From: Macrostomum hystrix
Lineage: Eukaryota; Platyhelminthes; Macrostomidae
Length of the DNA: 64,000 bases
Reading direction: 5' to 3'
NCBI GenBank assembly: GCA_950097015.1
Contig: CATNEN010000027.1
Span: 578,001 to 642,000 of the forward strand
The notes beneath the pieces are model-generated. The model was not told the DNA's origin and searched no databases. It saw only the letters and a list, made by a program, of their open reading frames with translations. Shown one piece after another: positions 34,881 through 45,849 of the stretch; positions within the stretch are counted from its first letter, which is position 1; every line of letters starts with the position of its first letter. A program made the position numbers and the translations under genes.

Positions 34881-35361
34881 AGCGTACGTTTGCCAGAAAA
34901 AGTAGACAGTGAGTCAATGTAGTGCAAAGTAAGTGAAAGAAATTCTCGCAAGACAACAGAATGCAATCTCAATTTAGAAGCTAACTTCTATTACTCGCAG
35001 TTTACCTGCTGTTAGTTTCACCTGTTTTTGCAGATGACTGAATAAAAAATACCATTACACACGTCAACTTGTATTATTTTTTATCTCACATTGAGAGGTT
35101 AGGAAATTCGCAGCACATAAGGTGGAAATTTTTGAAAAGCAAATGTTTAATAGTGAAGAAGTGAAATAAGAAATTAACGACAAAAATAGAAACACACGAC
35201 GAAAGGTTGAACTGAAAGTTTTTATCATATTTATTATAAGTTAGCCTTGAAAAATGAAAAACTATAACTATGCAGAAAGTTTTACCAATATCAATAGTTT
35301 ACTTCACAATGATTTGCCAATCACAAAACTTACTTGAATTGAAACTAACTACCTGACATTT
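34881..35361. other. AT-rich spacer
   Basis: Unique sequence between two arrays. No gene recognised. Confidence 0.6.
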
Positions 35362-35745
35362 TAGTTAGTGTCTTATCTGGCATTTACCCCAGCCTGAACT
35401 AATTAGTTAGTGTCTTATCTGGCATTTACCCCAGCCTGAACTAATTAGTTATTGCCTTACATGGCAGTTAACCCAGCCAGAACTAATTAGTTATTGCCTT
35501 ATATGGCATTTACCCCAGCCTGAACTAATTAGTTAGTGTCTTATCTGGCAGTTATTCCAGCCTGAACTAATTAGTTTATGTCTTATCTGGCAGTTACCCC
35601 AGCCTGAACTACTTAGTTAGTGTCTTATCTGGCAGTTACCCCAGCCTGAACTAATTAGTTTATGTCTTATCTGGCAGTTACCCCAGCCTGAACTAATTAG
35701 TTTATGTCTTATCTGGCAGTTACCCCAGCCTGAACTAATTAGTTT
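35362..35745. repeat. 42-bp minisatellite
   Basis: About nine copies of a 42-bp unit (TTAGTTAGTGTCTTATCTGG followed by CAGTTACCCCAGCCTGAACT and AA). Each copy shows a few substitutions, and TTAGTTTATG and TTAGTTAGTG forms alternate. Confidence 0.95.
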
Positions 35746-35972
35746 ATAAAGTCTAAAAAGACTTATAAATGCCTATATGAAGAATTGCGAATAAATGCTA
35801 ATAAACTGGACAAACAACTGTTGTGAAATAATTCGTACGTTAATCCGTACCGTGATTGCGGAGAAACAGAAGATGAAAAGTCTAAAGCGCAAACGCTTTG
35901 CGTTAGAACTGACGAGTTAAAGAAGCACAAACTAACAACAGCCCGGACCCGATTCGCTGTCTGTATTCGAGA

Positions 35973-36958
<986 letters not shown>

Positions 36959-39239
36959 GACTTGCCTTATTGATTTTATCAAAGCTGCAGTGATTAAAGT
37001 GAAAAACTTTTATTTTTTCTTTGTTATGTTTAGCAACAAGTTAAAACACCAGAAATAATTTGTAGCAAAAAATAATGCATAATAATGCATACTAATATGC
37101 ATGATTATACCGACCTACATACCTACCTACATATCTACCTACAAATAGAGCCTTATATTGAGACCCACAATATTCCAAATGCCACTTAACCTCTATTCAG
37201 TATTTATATCAGCATCATCATTTGCAAGCTAATAGAATTAATTAGTCCTTATTAAGTAGTTCAAATAGTTGTAGTAAACATATATCAAACCTTAAGATCT
37301 ACTAATATGATTCAATAATAATGCTACTTCTTCAAATTAAACATAAGATTTAGAAGTTGAGTGCTATAATAAGATAACTAATGTATTGATAATGTCTCAA
37401 ATGTCTCATTAGGCTTACTTGGCAAATGACAAACAAAAAATAAAAGACAACAAATGCTTAGCTAGCTATTAGGGAACGGACTCCCGACCCTTTCGGGATC
37501 CCAATCCCAACTTTTAGAAAGTCGGGAATCAGGATGGGCTCATCTCATGCCCCTAATATATGAATAGCTTGTAAAAATCAAGAAACAGCTTGAAAAATTT
37601 GATGCAGGCTGAACCAAGGAAGGTTTCAACTGATATTAAAACTTAAAGGTAGCCATCTGCTTAACTTTATACTAAAAAATCTCAGATTTCGCTTATCCTA
37701 TTTTTAATGTAACAAGATGCAAAATAACATTCTCCAACTCCAACTCTCCACTAAGGTTGGGCATAGGCTCCTCCCATCCCAAATCCCGCCCAATCCAGCC
37801 TAGATATAAATGAAGATCCCAATCCCAACTAATCCTAAAAATCCTATCCGACCCCTACTAGCTATCCTTTATGATGCTTTAATCAAGCTGTCTAATGACA
37901 GTAGGGGGGATCCTAAGGCAATAGTTTCCTACAGAAACTTTTTTCAGTGAGATTTGCCAACAGGATTTTTACTTTTTAATTGTATTTTTTCATTTGAAGT
38001 TTCCACTACACAAGTTTTTTCTAAAGGCCCTAATAAACTTTTCAGGCAGAAACATGGGAGATGCAAGAGAAACCTATAAATTATCAACACTAGCTATTAT
38101 AATAAAATAAGCAATTATAGATAGCTTTTGGCTAGGCCTAGTCACAAAAGGTAATATATACATTTTAATAACTAAAAATAGTTCAATATAGTAACAAATC
38201 TATTTACAAAAGAAAAAAAGATATCATAGGGCCTAATAGACAATTGACAATAGGTTATAATTCTAGGCCTAGTTACAAAAGGACAGTATAAAATAAGTCA
38301 ATAAAATATATTTTATAGGGATAGGAACAAAATTTAATAGCAATCAATAGGCCTAATTGGATTAAATAACTTGGGAATGGGATCCTAGTGACTTTGGATG
38401 TAGCAATGTGACAATGTCTAATGTCCACATTGGGATCAGGTTTATGTAAACACAAAAATGGACTGGAAGATATGGAAAACTTGGCAATGGAACTGCAATG
38501 GACTGCATGGGACCAGGGCATTAGTTATTTATATTTTAATCTATGATAGGGGCCTATGGCTTAAAGAGTTGCTGATGTGATGTCTAGTAGTAGATATTAT
38601 GAAATCTCAATAGTGAAACAATTCATAATATGAATGCAAATGTGTCAAATGCGTCAAAAAATATTTTTTGGTGAAAGAGTTGCATGTTTTCGATTTTATG
38701 CATGCTTTTTTCAAGGACCACTAGAAGATATTTTTTCCTTTAATCCTTGTATTTTTTTTCAAAACAAGAGTATCAAAAAGGAAACAAAAATTTTTGACAT
38801 ATCTGATCACTGAGATGATCACATTTACTGGTGCACCGCCATAGACTTTTATCATTAAAGTAAGCTAAATAAAAAACAGAGAAACAACACATTCCATTGA
38901 AAACTATTGTTAGATGCTTTCTTCAAGAATGCAATCGATTTCATTTTTCTGAATTGTATAAATCTGTTTTACTTCATGTTTTATTAGGGGCCTAATTAAG
39001 TTAAAATAGGCCTAAAACAAATATTAACTATCTATAGACATATCTAAGTCATATTATAAAATACATAAAAAATGACTGCTCAGGTTCCACTTTTGTCCAT
39101 TGAGGTCCATTTCGGTGTTTACGCGGACCCATGACATTGTGTTTGCAGGAAATTTCTAGCACATGCAGGACAGCTGGTGTACCCTAGGTGCACCATTTTT
39201 ATAGGTGCAGGGCATAACACATAGTTAGGTGCAGATACA
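36959..39239. other. AT-rich intergenic region upstream of HP1
   Basis: No gene recognised. It contains the HP1 promoter by position. Two patches of ATCCCAATCCCAAC-like low-complexity sequence occur near 37497-37515 and 37775-37835. Confidence 0.5.
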
Positions 39240-39300
39240 TTAGGGCTGCCAGACGGAGGCGGGTTCCAGATGGAGGAGGGCTGCCAGACGGAGGCAGACA
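39240..39300. repeat. Dispersed fragment of the proline-rich coding repeat
   Basis: GGGCTGCCAGACGGAGGCGG, then GTTCCAGATGGAGGA, then GGGCTGCCAGACGGAGGC match the 18-bp coding repeat of the proline-rich gene at 46.3-47.1 kb, in the same orientation. It ends about 80 bp left of the outer inverted repeat of the mobile element. Confidence 0.75.
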
Positions 39301-39379
39301 AAGACAAAAAATCGCATTCTTTGCTTCCCTTTTGCATTTTTGTGAACGTCGTGTTTAGGCTATAGCTCACAAGGATTGG

Positions 39380-39785
39380 GACGTATTAACTTCCCGATTG
39401 ACATTCACATTCACATTCACATTCAAACAAGAGTATTGTAACTTTAAAAATAACCATTCAATTACAGCGAAACTTACAAGATCTTCTGATGCAACTAAGA
39501 TAACGTTCCAAAATAAAAATATTTTCTTTTTGTCAATGCTTAAAAGAATTACACAGCTTTGAAGTATGTTCCTATCTCCGAGGGTATTTTCTTGTACTTT
39601 CATAAAGACACTTCTACTGCATCAATCGCAATGAAAATTTACAAAACGTCTGATGCAATCAAGTTGATTGGATGTGTAAAATTTCAGACTGATTCATGAA
39701 AGCGTCTGCGGGTTATTCAAGGTTAAAGTGTGTTCGTATCTCCGTAGTGTATTTTTGCGAGCTAGTGCAGCTTGACATCAGCTCG
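39380..39785 (+). repeat. Left outer terminal inverted repeat
   Basis: About 400 bp matching the reverse complement of 44455-44857 at roughly 95% by eye. Outer edge: GTATTAACTTCCCGATTG, against GTATTAATTTCCCGATTG on the other end. The exact terminus and target-site duplication could not be fixed. Confidence 0.85.
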
Positions 39786-39924
39786 CAATGAATTCAAGGC
39801 AATTGATCTTCGCGGGCTTATAAATCAGCCTGTGTAGTAGAAGTAGAAGTAGCTAAGAGGGGCTGTGTGAGTTAATGAGAATTTTTTAGTGTTAAGTTGT
39901 TAATTTAAGTGTCTTATTGGGGTG

Positions 39925-40012
39925 CCAGTCAATTCGGCGACAGGTTAATTCGGCGACAACCAATTAGGCGACAAGTCAGTTCGGCGACAACCAATTCGGC
40001 GACAAATATAGA
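39925..40012 (+). repeat. Left inner inverted array, TTCGGCGACA motif
   Basis: Five tandem copies of a motif of about 17 bp with the core AATTCGGCGACAA, separated by CC, GT or GG. One copy is mutated to TTAGGCGACA. The same motif appears inverted at 43372-43452. Confidence 0.9.
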
Positions 40013-40799
40013 TTAAAAACTGAAAAAGCCCTTTCGAAAACGGGGGTGTATATAACATGGGCTCGCATTGGGCACACTGGGACAACTGGGTTTGAAACAT
40101 TATAACAAAAAATACATTTCTTTACCTTCATCAGCGTTTAATGCAAGAAGAGAAAAATAGAAAAAAAAATTTATTTTCAGAAACGTTTATTTTAAATTGC
40201 TACGTCTTTACTTAATAACTCAAATGTTTTAACAACGATTTTCAACTTCCTTTCGATAAAATATTTGCTTTCAACTGAAAGCTTTACTTTTTCTCGAAAA
40301 GCAACGAGAAAGCTGTAGTAATTACTCAACTTGTTTGCTGGTAAATTATAAAAATGATTTACTTTGTAATGATTTTTGTTTCTAATAGTTTCTGTTAAAG
40401 AAGAAGGCATGGAAAAAAATCCGTGACAACAAGCTGCCAATTACGTATATTTACCAACAAAAGTAAGGATAATACATACGCTGTGGAACACATATAGAGC
40501 TGACTAGAAAGTTAAAACTAATTTGCGGAGCCCAGCAAATAGGAAAATATTTGCCGACTGTTTAGAAAAGAAAAAAACAAAAAAACAGAACCGTAGAACT
40601 ACAAAAAAATGTAGCAAATCCGCACAATTTAAATAAAGTATGCTGAAATGCTAAGTGTGTAAAAAAACTTTAAGACAAAAATATTGAAAACGTACAAGTT
40701 ACATTTCGAAACAAATGTTTTAATAAAAAAATTTAAATGCCTAGCGTACAAAAAATGAATGAAAAATAAATGAAAACCATAATTTAATAGTTGTAAATT

Positions 40800-41065
40800 T
40801 TACATGCTATGGCGGCCTCATACCCGGTGGGAAAAAAGCTGACGGTCCGCCAGCGCTGCCGCCATCGGCATCGCCAGCGGCCCGGCAGTCGGGATGCGCC
40901 ACGAAATGCTAGCGGCCCGCCGTGGCGGCCCGCCAGTGGCATGCCGCCGCTTTGCCGCCAGAAGTGCTGATATGCCAGCGGCATGCCGCCACTTTGCCGC
41001 CGCTTTACCGGCAGCGCTGGCGCTACTACTACTGCAGTACAGTACTACTACTTGATTTACAGTGA
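40800..41065. other. GC-rich insert inside the element
   Basis: Abrupt GC-rich stretch in otherwise AT-rich DNA, with repeated GCCAGCGGCATGCCGCC and CTTTGCCGCC motifs that are partly palindromic. No coding function was recognised; it may be a nested element end or a regulatory block. Confidence 0.45.
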
Positions 41066-41482
41066 GATGCCCGCTACTTTTCCAGCAGTACTGCTTATTT
41101 TCTAGAGGCATAGTTGCCACTTAAACCAGCAAAATACGCAGGAACGGCAACATTTATCAGACGGCAGCATCGTCTATGAGCAAAATGATTTTAATTCATT
41201 TAAATGATTGTAATTTAATTCACCATTCAATTTCTATTTACTCAAGCAGTCCAGAGCTGTCAAATGATTTATTGAATGCCAACTAAAAAGATGCGTAAAG
41301 CACTCCATTCGGCTAATTTCCTGAAGGCCACTTGTAACAGAAAGATAGTAGGTACGGCAAAGTTTTATTTTTCAAAAATAATTAATTCGACTGACATAAA
41401 GAGGCGCCTTATAAAAGTATACGTGGGCTGATTGCTCATTGTTAGTTAATTGCTTGCAACTCAAAAGTCACAAAAGCAGCGC

Positions 41483-43015
41483 TCACTCCGGCTCATCGTT
41501 CCTGCTTTTCATCCGGCGCTGTCTGCCACCCATCCTGTCAGCCGCGTTCTTCAAAGCTGCCGCTATAGCTTGCTCAATCTCCCGCTCGTTGCTCTTTGGG
41601 AAAGATTGCAGTGCGGCCTGTTTTGTGACGTCCTCCAACTGGCCGATGAAGCGCAATCGATTGTCAACTCCATGGCGGTTAAACTTGGTTTGCATGTCGT
41701 TGGTCAACAACACGCTGACGGCCGAACGCACGAAAGCCCGCACGGTGGTACCACCGACTTGTCTGATTTGTCTGATCACTGAGGCCTTGAAAGTCATGTC
41801 GTTCAGACGGTTCAGCAAATCCTGAACTTCGTGAGTGCTAGCGCACGGAGAAATTTTCTCGGCTTCCGCGGGCGCATCGTTGCCATCCATCCTGTCGAGT
41901 CTGTCCTCGATTGCTACGACGCGTTTCAGGACGACAGACATCAAATAGTAGACAGAGCCAACCGTTCCAGGTTGCAAACCCTTTCGACGCACCAGAGAGT
42001 CCACGGGTCCGCATTCACCCTCGAAAAGCTGGCGGGGCTGACGTGACGAACTCCTTGAGCGCGCCTGGCTGTGTCCTTTTGACCTATCGGTACTGTGCAC
42101 ACTGCGCTGTTGACCGCCGCCAGACCTCACCGATGTGTCGTCAGGACTCCTCGAACGTGCACTGCCGCGTCGTCTCCGCGATTGGCTCTGCTGCGGACTA
42201 CGCCGCTGATCGCCGTCAGAGCTCACCGATGTGTCGTCAGGACTCCTCGAACGTGCACTGCCGCGTCGTCTCCGCGATTGGCTCTGCTGCGGACTACGCC
42301 GCTGATCGCCGTCAGAGCTCACCGATGTGTCGTCAGGACTCCTCGAACGTGCACTGCCGCGTCGTCTCCGCGATTGGCTCTGCTGCGGAGTGCGCTGGTC
42401 TCCACCAGGGCTCGCCAATGGGCCCCGATTCTCCGAACGCGACTCGATCTGCTGCTGCTTTCGCGACGATCGATCTCTTCTTGGGCTCGTGCTTCTTGAC
42501 CGAGACCACGGATGCAGCTGCGACAAAGGACGCCTCGGCGGTGGTAAAAGTCTTGGCGGCTGAGCAGTGATGGCAGGCGTTGAATGTTGAACCAATAGGC
42601 TGCTGCCCGAAGGACGCTCAGCTTCGGACTCCAAGCCAGAGGTTTCACCAACACAACTGTAGTACAAGTTCTCTGGCGGAAAGCGAAGTCGACCTCCACT
42701 GCAAAAGCGAGGCACCTTCTTCAAAATCTGCTCAACAGACATATTTCGCCGCTTTATGGTCTGGCAGTGCTTCAATGTAGAGAAAAGATCCGCTTCCTGA
42801 GTTGCCACTTGAATGAGGACACCCTTGCATTCGGCTTCCTCGAATTTCACGCGAAGAACTCGCTTGTTACCAGGGTCCGCGATAAGATTCTTGTAGATTT
42901 CTTCGGACCAATTTGTACAGCAGCTTATAGGGTGTACGGAGAAAGGGTCGTAAGCAGATCCTTTGTCGCTTGGGAAGTAAACCAAAGCAAACTTTATCTC
43001 TTCAAAGTTGAGCAT
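41483..43015 (-). CDS. SR-repeat protein with C-terminal DUF4806-like domain (mobile-element associated)
   Basis: A single-exon frame of 510 codons with ATG at 43015 and TGA at 41483. The N-terminal 90 residues (KFALVYFPSDKGSAYD, then a segment with TNWSEEIYKNL) fit the beta-rich N-terminal module often found with DUF4806. The middle carries a 32-residue (96-bp) tandem repeat, about three copies, rich in SPQQSQSRRRRGSARSRSP, within an Arg/Ser-rich low-complexity region of nuclear type. Residues about 411-495 (TNDMQTKFNRHG, LRFIGQLEDVTKQAA, NEREIEQAIAAALKNAADR) fit the DUF4806 pattern known from invertebrate repeat-rich gene families. Function of that domain is unknown. The gene lies between nested inverted repeats and so is likely element cargo. 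Antisense frames over it are shadows. Confidence 0.72.
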   Translation of the reverse strand: MLNFEEIKFALVYFPSDKGSAYDPFSVHPISCCTNWSEEIYKNLIADPGNKRVLRVKFEEAECKGVLIQVATQEADLFSTLKHCQTIKRRNMSVEQILKKVPRFCSGGRLRFPPENLYYSCVGETSGLESEAERPSGSSLLVQHSTPAITAQPPRLLPPPRRPLSQLHPWSRSRSTSPRRDRSSRKQQQIESRSENRGPLASPGGDQRTPQQSQSRRRRGSARSRSPDDTSVSSDGDQRRSPQQSQSRRRRGSARSRSPDDTSVSSDGDQRRSPQQSQSRRRRGSARSRSPDDTSVRSGGGQQRSVHSTDRSKGHSQARSRSSSRQPRQLFEGECGPVDSLVRRKGLQPGTVGSVYYLMSVVLKRVVAIEDRLDRMDGNDAPAEAEKISPCASTHEVQDLLNRLNDMTFKASVIRQIRQVGGTTVRAFVRSAVSVLLTNDMQTKFNRHGVDNRLRFIGQLEDVTKQAALQSFPKSNEREIEQAIAAALKNAADRMGGRQRRMKSRNDEPE

Positions 43016-43371
43016 TGCAGATTAAGCTAAAATGAAATTTTGGAAATATCATTTAGAATTTCCCACTTTATTAAATATATGCTGATCCAATGGATCGCAG
43101 TCACTCATGCTCAGGGTGATCACACTGCAATATACTTAGCAGTCGATCCGTTTGTATGTATAGTCTAAGTGAAAACAGGAGCTCGGAAAGGAGCATTACT
43201 TTTTACCTAATTACAACGACACTCAGTCCGACGAGATTGGAGAATAATTATACCCAAATTATAGTAATACTCAAACAAAAACGAATAAATTTCCAGAGAA
43301 TTAGTCACTGATACAAGTCATGTCAAGTTAAACTGTCAATCAAAATACTTTCTTGCAGAACCCTACTATTC

Positions 43372-43452
43372 GCAGTCGCCGAATTGACTGTCGCCGAATT
43401 GACTTGTCGCCGAATTGGTTGTAGCCGAGTTGGACTGTCGCCGAATTAACTG
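43372..43452 (-). repeat. Right inner inverted array, TTCGGCGACA motif
   Basis: On the plus strand it reads as repeats of TGTCGCCGAATTGACT, the reverse complement of the array at 39925-40012. Four to five copies, one mutated to TTGTAGCCGAGTTGG. Confidence 0.9.
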
Positions 43453-44454
43453 GAAGCCGTCTTATTGCAATTATAGTATTTTTGAACGAAGAAATCAGTT
43501 TTCGCGCATGGGACCAGTTTGTACGAGCGTATGTGACGGTTATTAGTAGGCGAAGGCTTCCCATACAGTGTGAATATTTTAGTTTTTTAAGAAGTGAGCT
43601 TTTTATTCTTTTTAATACAGTGCCTTGCATCTGTCATACGCTCTTAACTGGAAACAGAAGCTGTTAGTATAGGTTGTCTCTTTCATGATTGTGTAATTGT
43701 ACGAGCTACTCTACTCTACTCAAAATTCTACTCAAAGTATATAGAATAAACCAAAAAAGTACGACTTTTCTACCTTTCCGTGCCAGCTCTAAAAATCCTG
43801 GTTTGGGACGGGACCCGGCCGTCCCTCGTGGGACTGTGACAATTCATGCATGGTATACATTACGTTAAAATCCGTTAAAATATACGGAGTAGTGGTGGCA
43901 TCCCCGTGTCTCTTCCATGCCATGCAGTAACCAGCTTTAACCTGTACGTATACAGAAACCTGGTGTGACCAAATCTTTTTGCGTATTTCTTTGTGTTTTT
44001 CCAATAAAAAACGCTACATTTCTAAATCGCTCACTAACCGACACATCTCAACTGTTTAGATCGCTTGCATCTAGAGCAATTTTTTTTAATTATTGTTTTC
44101 GTTCACATTTCCTTGTTAAATATTTTTTCTCGGCCTATACTCCGTTCCACAATAGAATATATGTTCTCATTTTCTTAGTTTTAATTTCGAATTTTTAAAG
44201 CACTAGCTACTGCTATAAAAGCGGTGTTTTGCAAGATAATCGTTTAAAAGCTTTATTTGCAATTGTCTTTTTGGTCTAAGCACTGTACTGTACTTTGCAA
44301 CTGTCACAATTCGTAAGTGTTTAAAAGCAAATATACAATTCACACATTTTAGTTTTTTGGTTTTGGTTTATTCCCACCCGTTCAACTCGATTGCATCAGA
44401 GGTTTTGTAAATTTTCATTGCGATTGATGCAGTAGAAGTGTCTGCCTGCGTATG
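43453..44454. other. Interior of element, right side
   Basis: AT-rich sequence with no recognised gene. Positions 44381-44442 duplicate part of the right terminal repeat. Confidence 0.5.
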
Positions 44455-44857
44455 TCAAGCTGGCTCCCAAAAATAAACTACGGAGATACGAACACACTTT
44501 AACCTTGAATAACCCGCAGACGCTTTCATGAATCAGTCTGAAATTTTACACATCCAATCAACTCGATTGCATCAGAGGTTTTGTAAATTTTCTTTGCGAT
44601 TGATGCAGTAGAAGTGTCTTTTTGAAAGTACAAGAAAATACACTCGGAGATAGGAACAAGCTTCAAAGCTGTGTAATTCTTTTATGCATTGACAAAAACA
44701 AAATATTTTTATTTTGGAACGTTATCTTAGTTGCATCAGAAGATCTTGTAAGTTTCGCTGTAATTGAATGGTTATTTTTTAAATTACAATACTCTTGTTT
44801 GAATGTGTCAATGTGAATGTGAATGTCAATCGGGAAATTAATACATAGGATTGGGTC
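44455..44857 (-). repeat. Right outer terminal inverted repeat
   Basis: Reverse complement of 39380-39785 with few differences. The outward edge reads CAATCGGGAAATTAATACAT. Confidence 0.85.
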
Positions 44858-45849
44858 TACTAGTTCATGTGCATGTACATAAGGCCTATTGCATTCGTGA
44901 CGTAAGCTAATAATGATAAAACCACAAACTGAAGTTTTAGTATTGTCTTTTATTGCTCTTGGTTAAGGAACTGTTTTCTGTTTAAAATCTCCATTAATAG
45001 GAGTTATATTCGGTGCTGTTGTATCGTTTCAAGAAATATTATGCCGATAAAGACTGAAAATCTATTGCCCTTGCAGAAGAAAAAATTGCATTAGTTAATT
45101 TGCTAAAAAGTAAAAACACTTTCAATTATTTCATTTCGAATTTCATAAGTGCAAAATATGAGCTCATATTTTTAATTTATAAAAAAATTCGTCGATATCA
45201 AAATGTTCTAAAGGCAAACCAAAGAATATTTGATTTAGTACAGTAAAAACCAACCAAAATTGGTAAATCAAAGTTTGGAGTAAATAACAGAGTGGTAAAA
45301 TTTTAGACTTGTAATTCGTGAGTACAGCATTTGATTGCAGTTACCATGCAGTTTTTTACATCGCTCTGATTATCGCAGAATTGTCCATTTTGGTCGTTTA
45401 TTCTGGGAAATTCTAACAAAAATACAAGCGTTTAAAATATAAACTGGCGACCCTGTAGAAAAGAGTTCTATGGTCATACATTTTTGGAGGTAAAATTATC
45501 TCTTATAGCTCGTATAATAGACACGAGACCTAAAAATATTCAGAGTTGCTGTTTCTAGAAAGTTTAAAAAAGTATGAGTTGGGCAGAATGGGCTTTAGAC
45601 TTTTCATAAAATATAAAAAATAATATAGACTGTATATATGATGGGGATAAAATATAGCGTACACTTGTTTGACGAGCACTATTAGAACTTTTTAACTTGT
45701 ATTTAAGTGCACGCAATCACAGATTATAGATTTTCGCTTTGAAAAAGCTCATTTCACAGACCTTGGGCCGGCTATCCGAAGGTTCATACCCATGCAGTTC
45801 ATTCATGAGCTCTTTCCATTCGAAAATACATGTGTAGCTCATGGGCGTT
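44858..45849. other. AT-rich spacer
   Basis: No gene recognised on either strand. Downstream part is presumably the 3' UTR of the gene ending at 45850 (minus strand). Confidence 0.5.

Larger units (their letters stand above)
39380..44857. mobile_element. 5.5-kb long-inverted-repeat element carrying a DUF4806-like gene
   Basis: The two ends are near-identical inverted repeats of about 400 bp (39380-39785 and 44455-44857), for example CTTACAAGATCTTCTGATGC on the left against its complement on the right, with only scattered mismatches. Both include a short CATTCA run near the outer edge. Inside lies a second pair of inverted arrays (39925-40012 and 43372-43452), and within those a minus-strand gene at 41483-43015. 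A local duplication at the right end (44381-44442 and 44559-44620) copies part of the terminal repeat. Long termini fit MULE-like, Polinton-like or foldback DNA transposons, but no transposase is recognised. It is probably non-autonomous, or the DUF4806 protein is its cargo. Confidence 0.75.

Noticed and set aside
39367-39603. Matching 65-78-codon frames in both outer arms (39367-39603 minus, 44622-44816 plus)
   Set aside because: Similarity of the two peptides reflects the inverted DNA repeat. The frames are AT-rich and motif-free, so they are used only as evidence for the repeat.
42095-42570. Plus-strand frames over the DUF4806 gene
   Set aside because: Antisense shadows of the 96-bp coding repeat.
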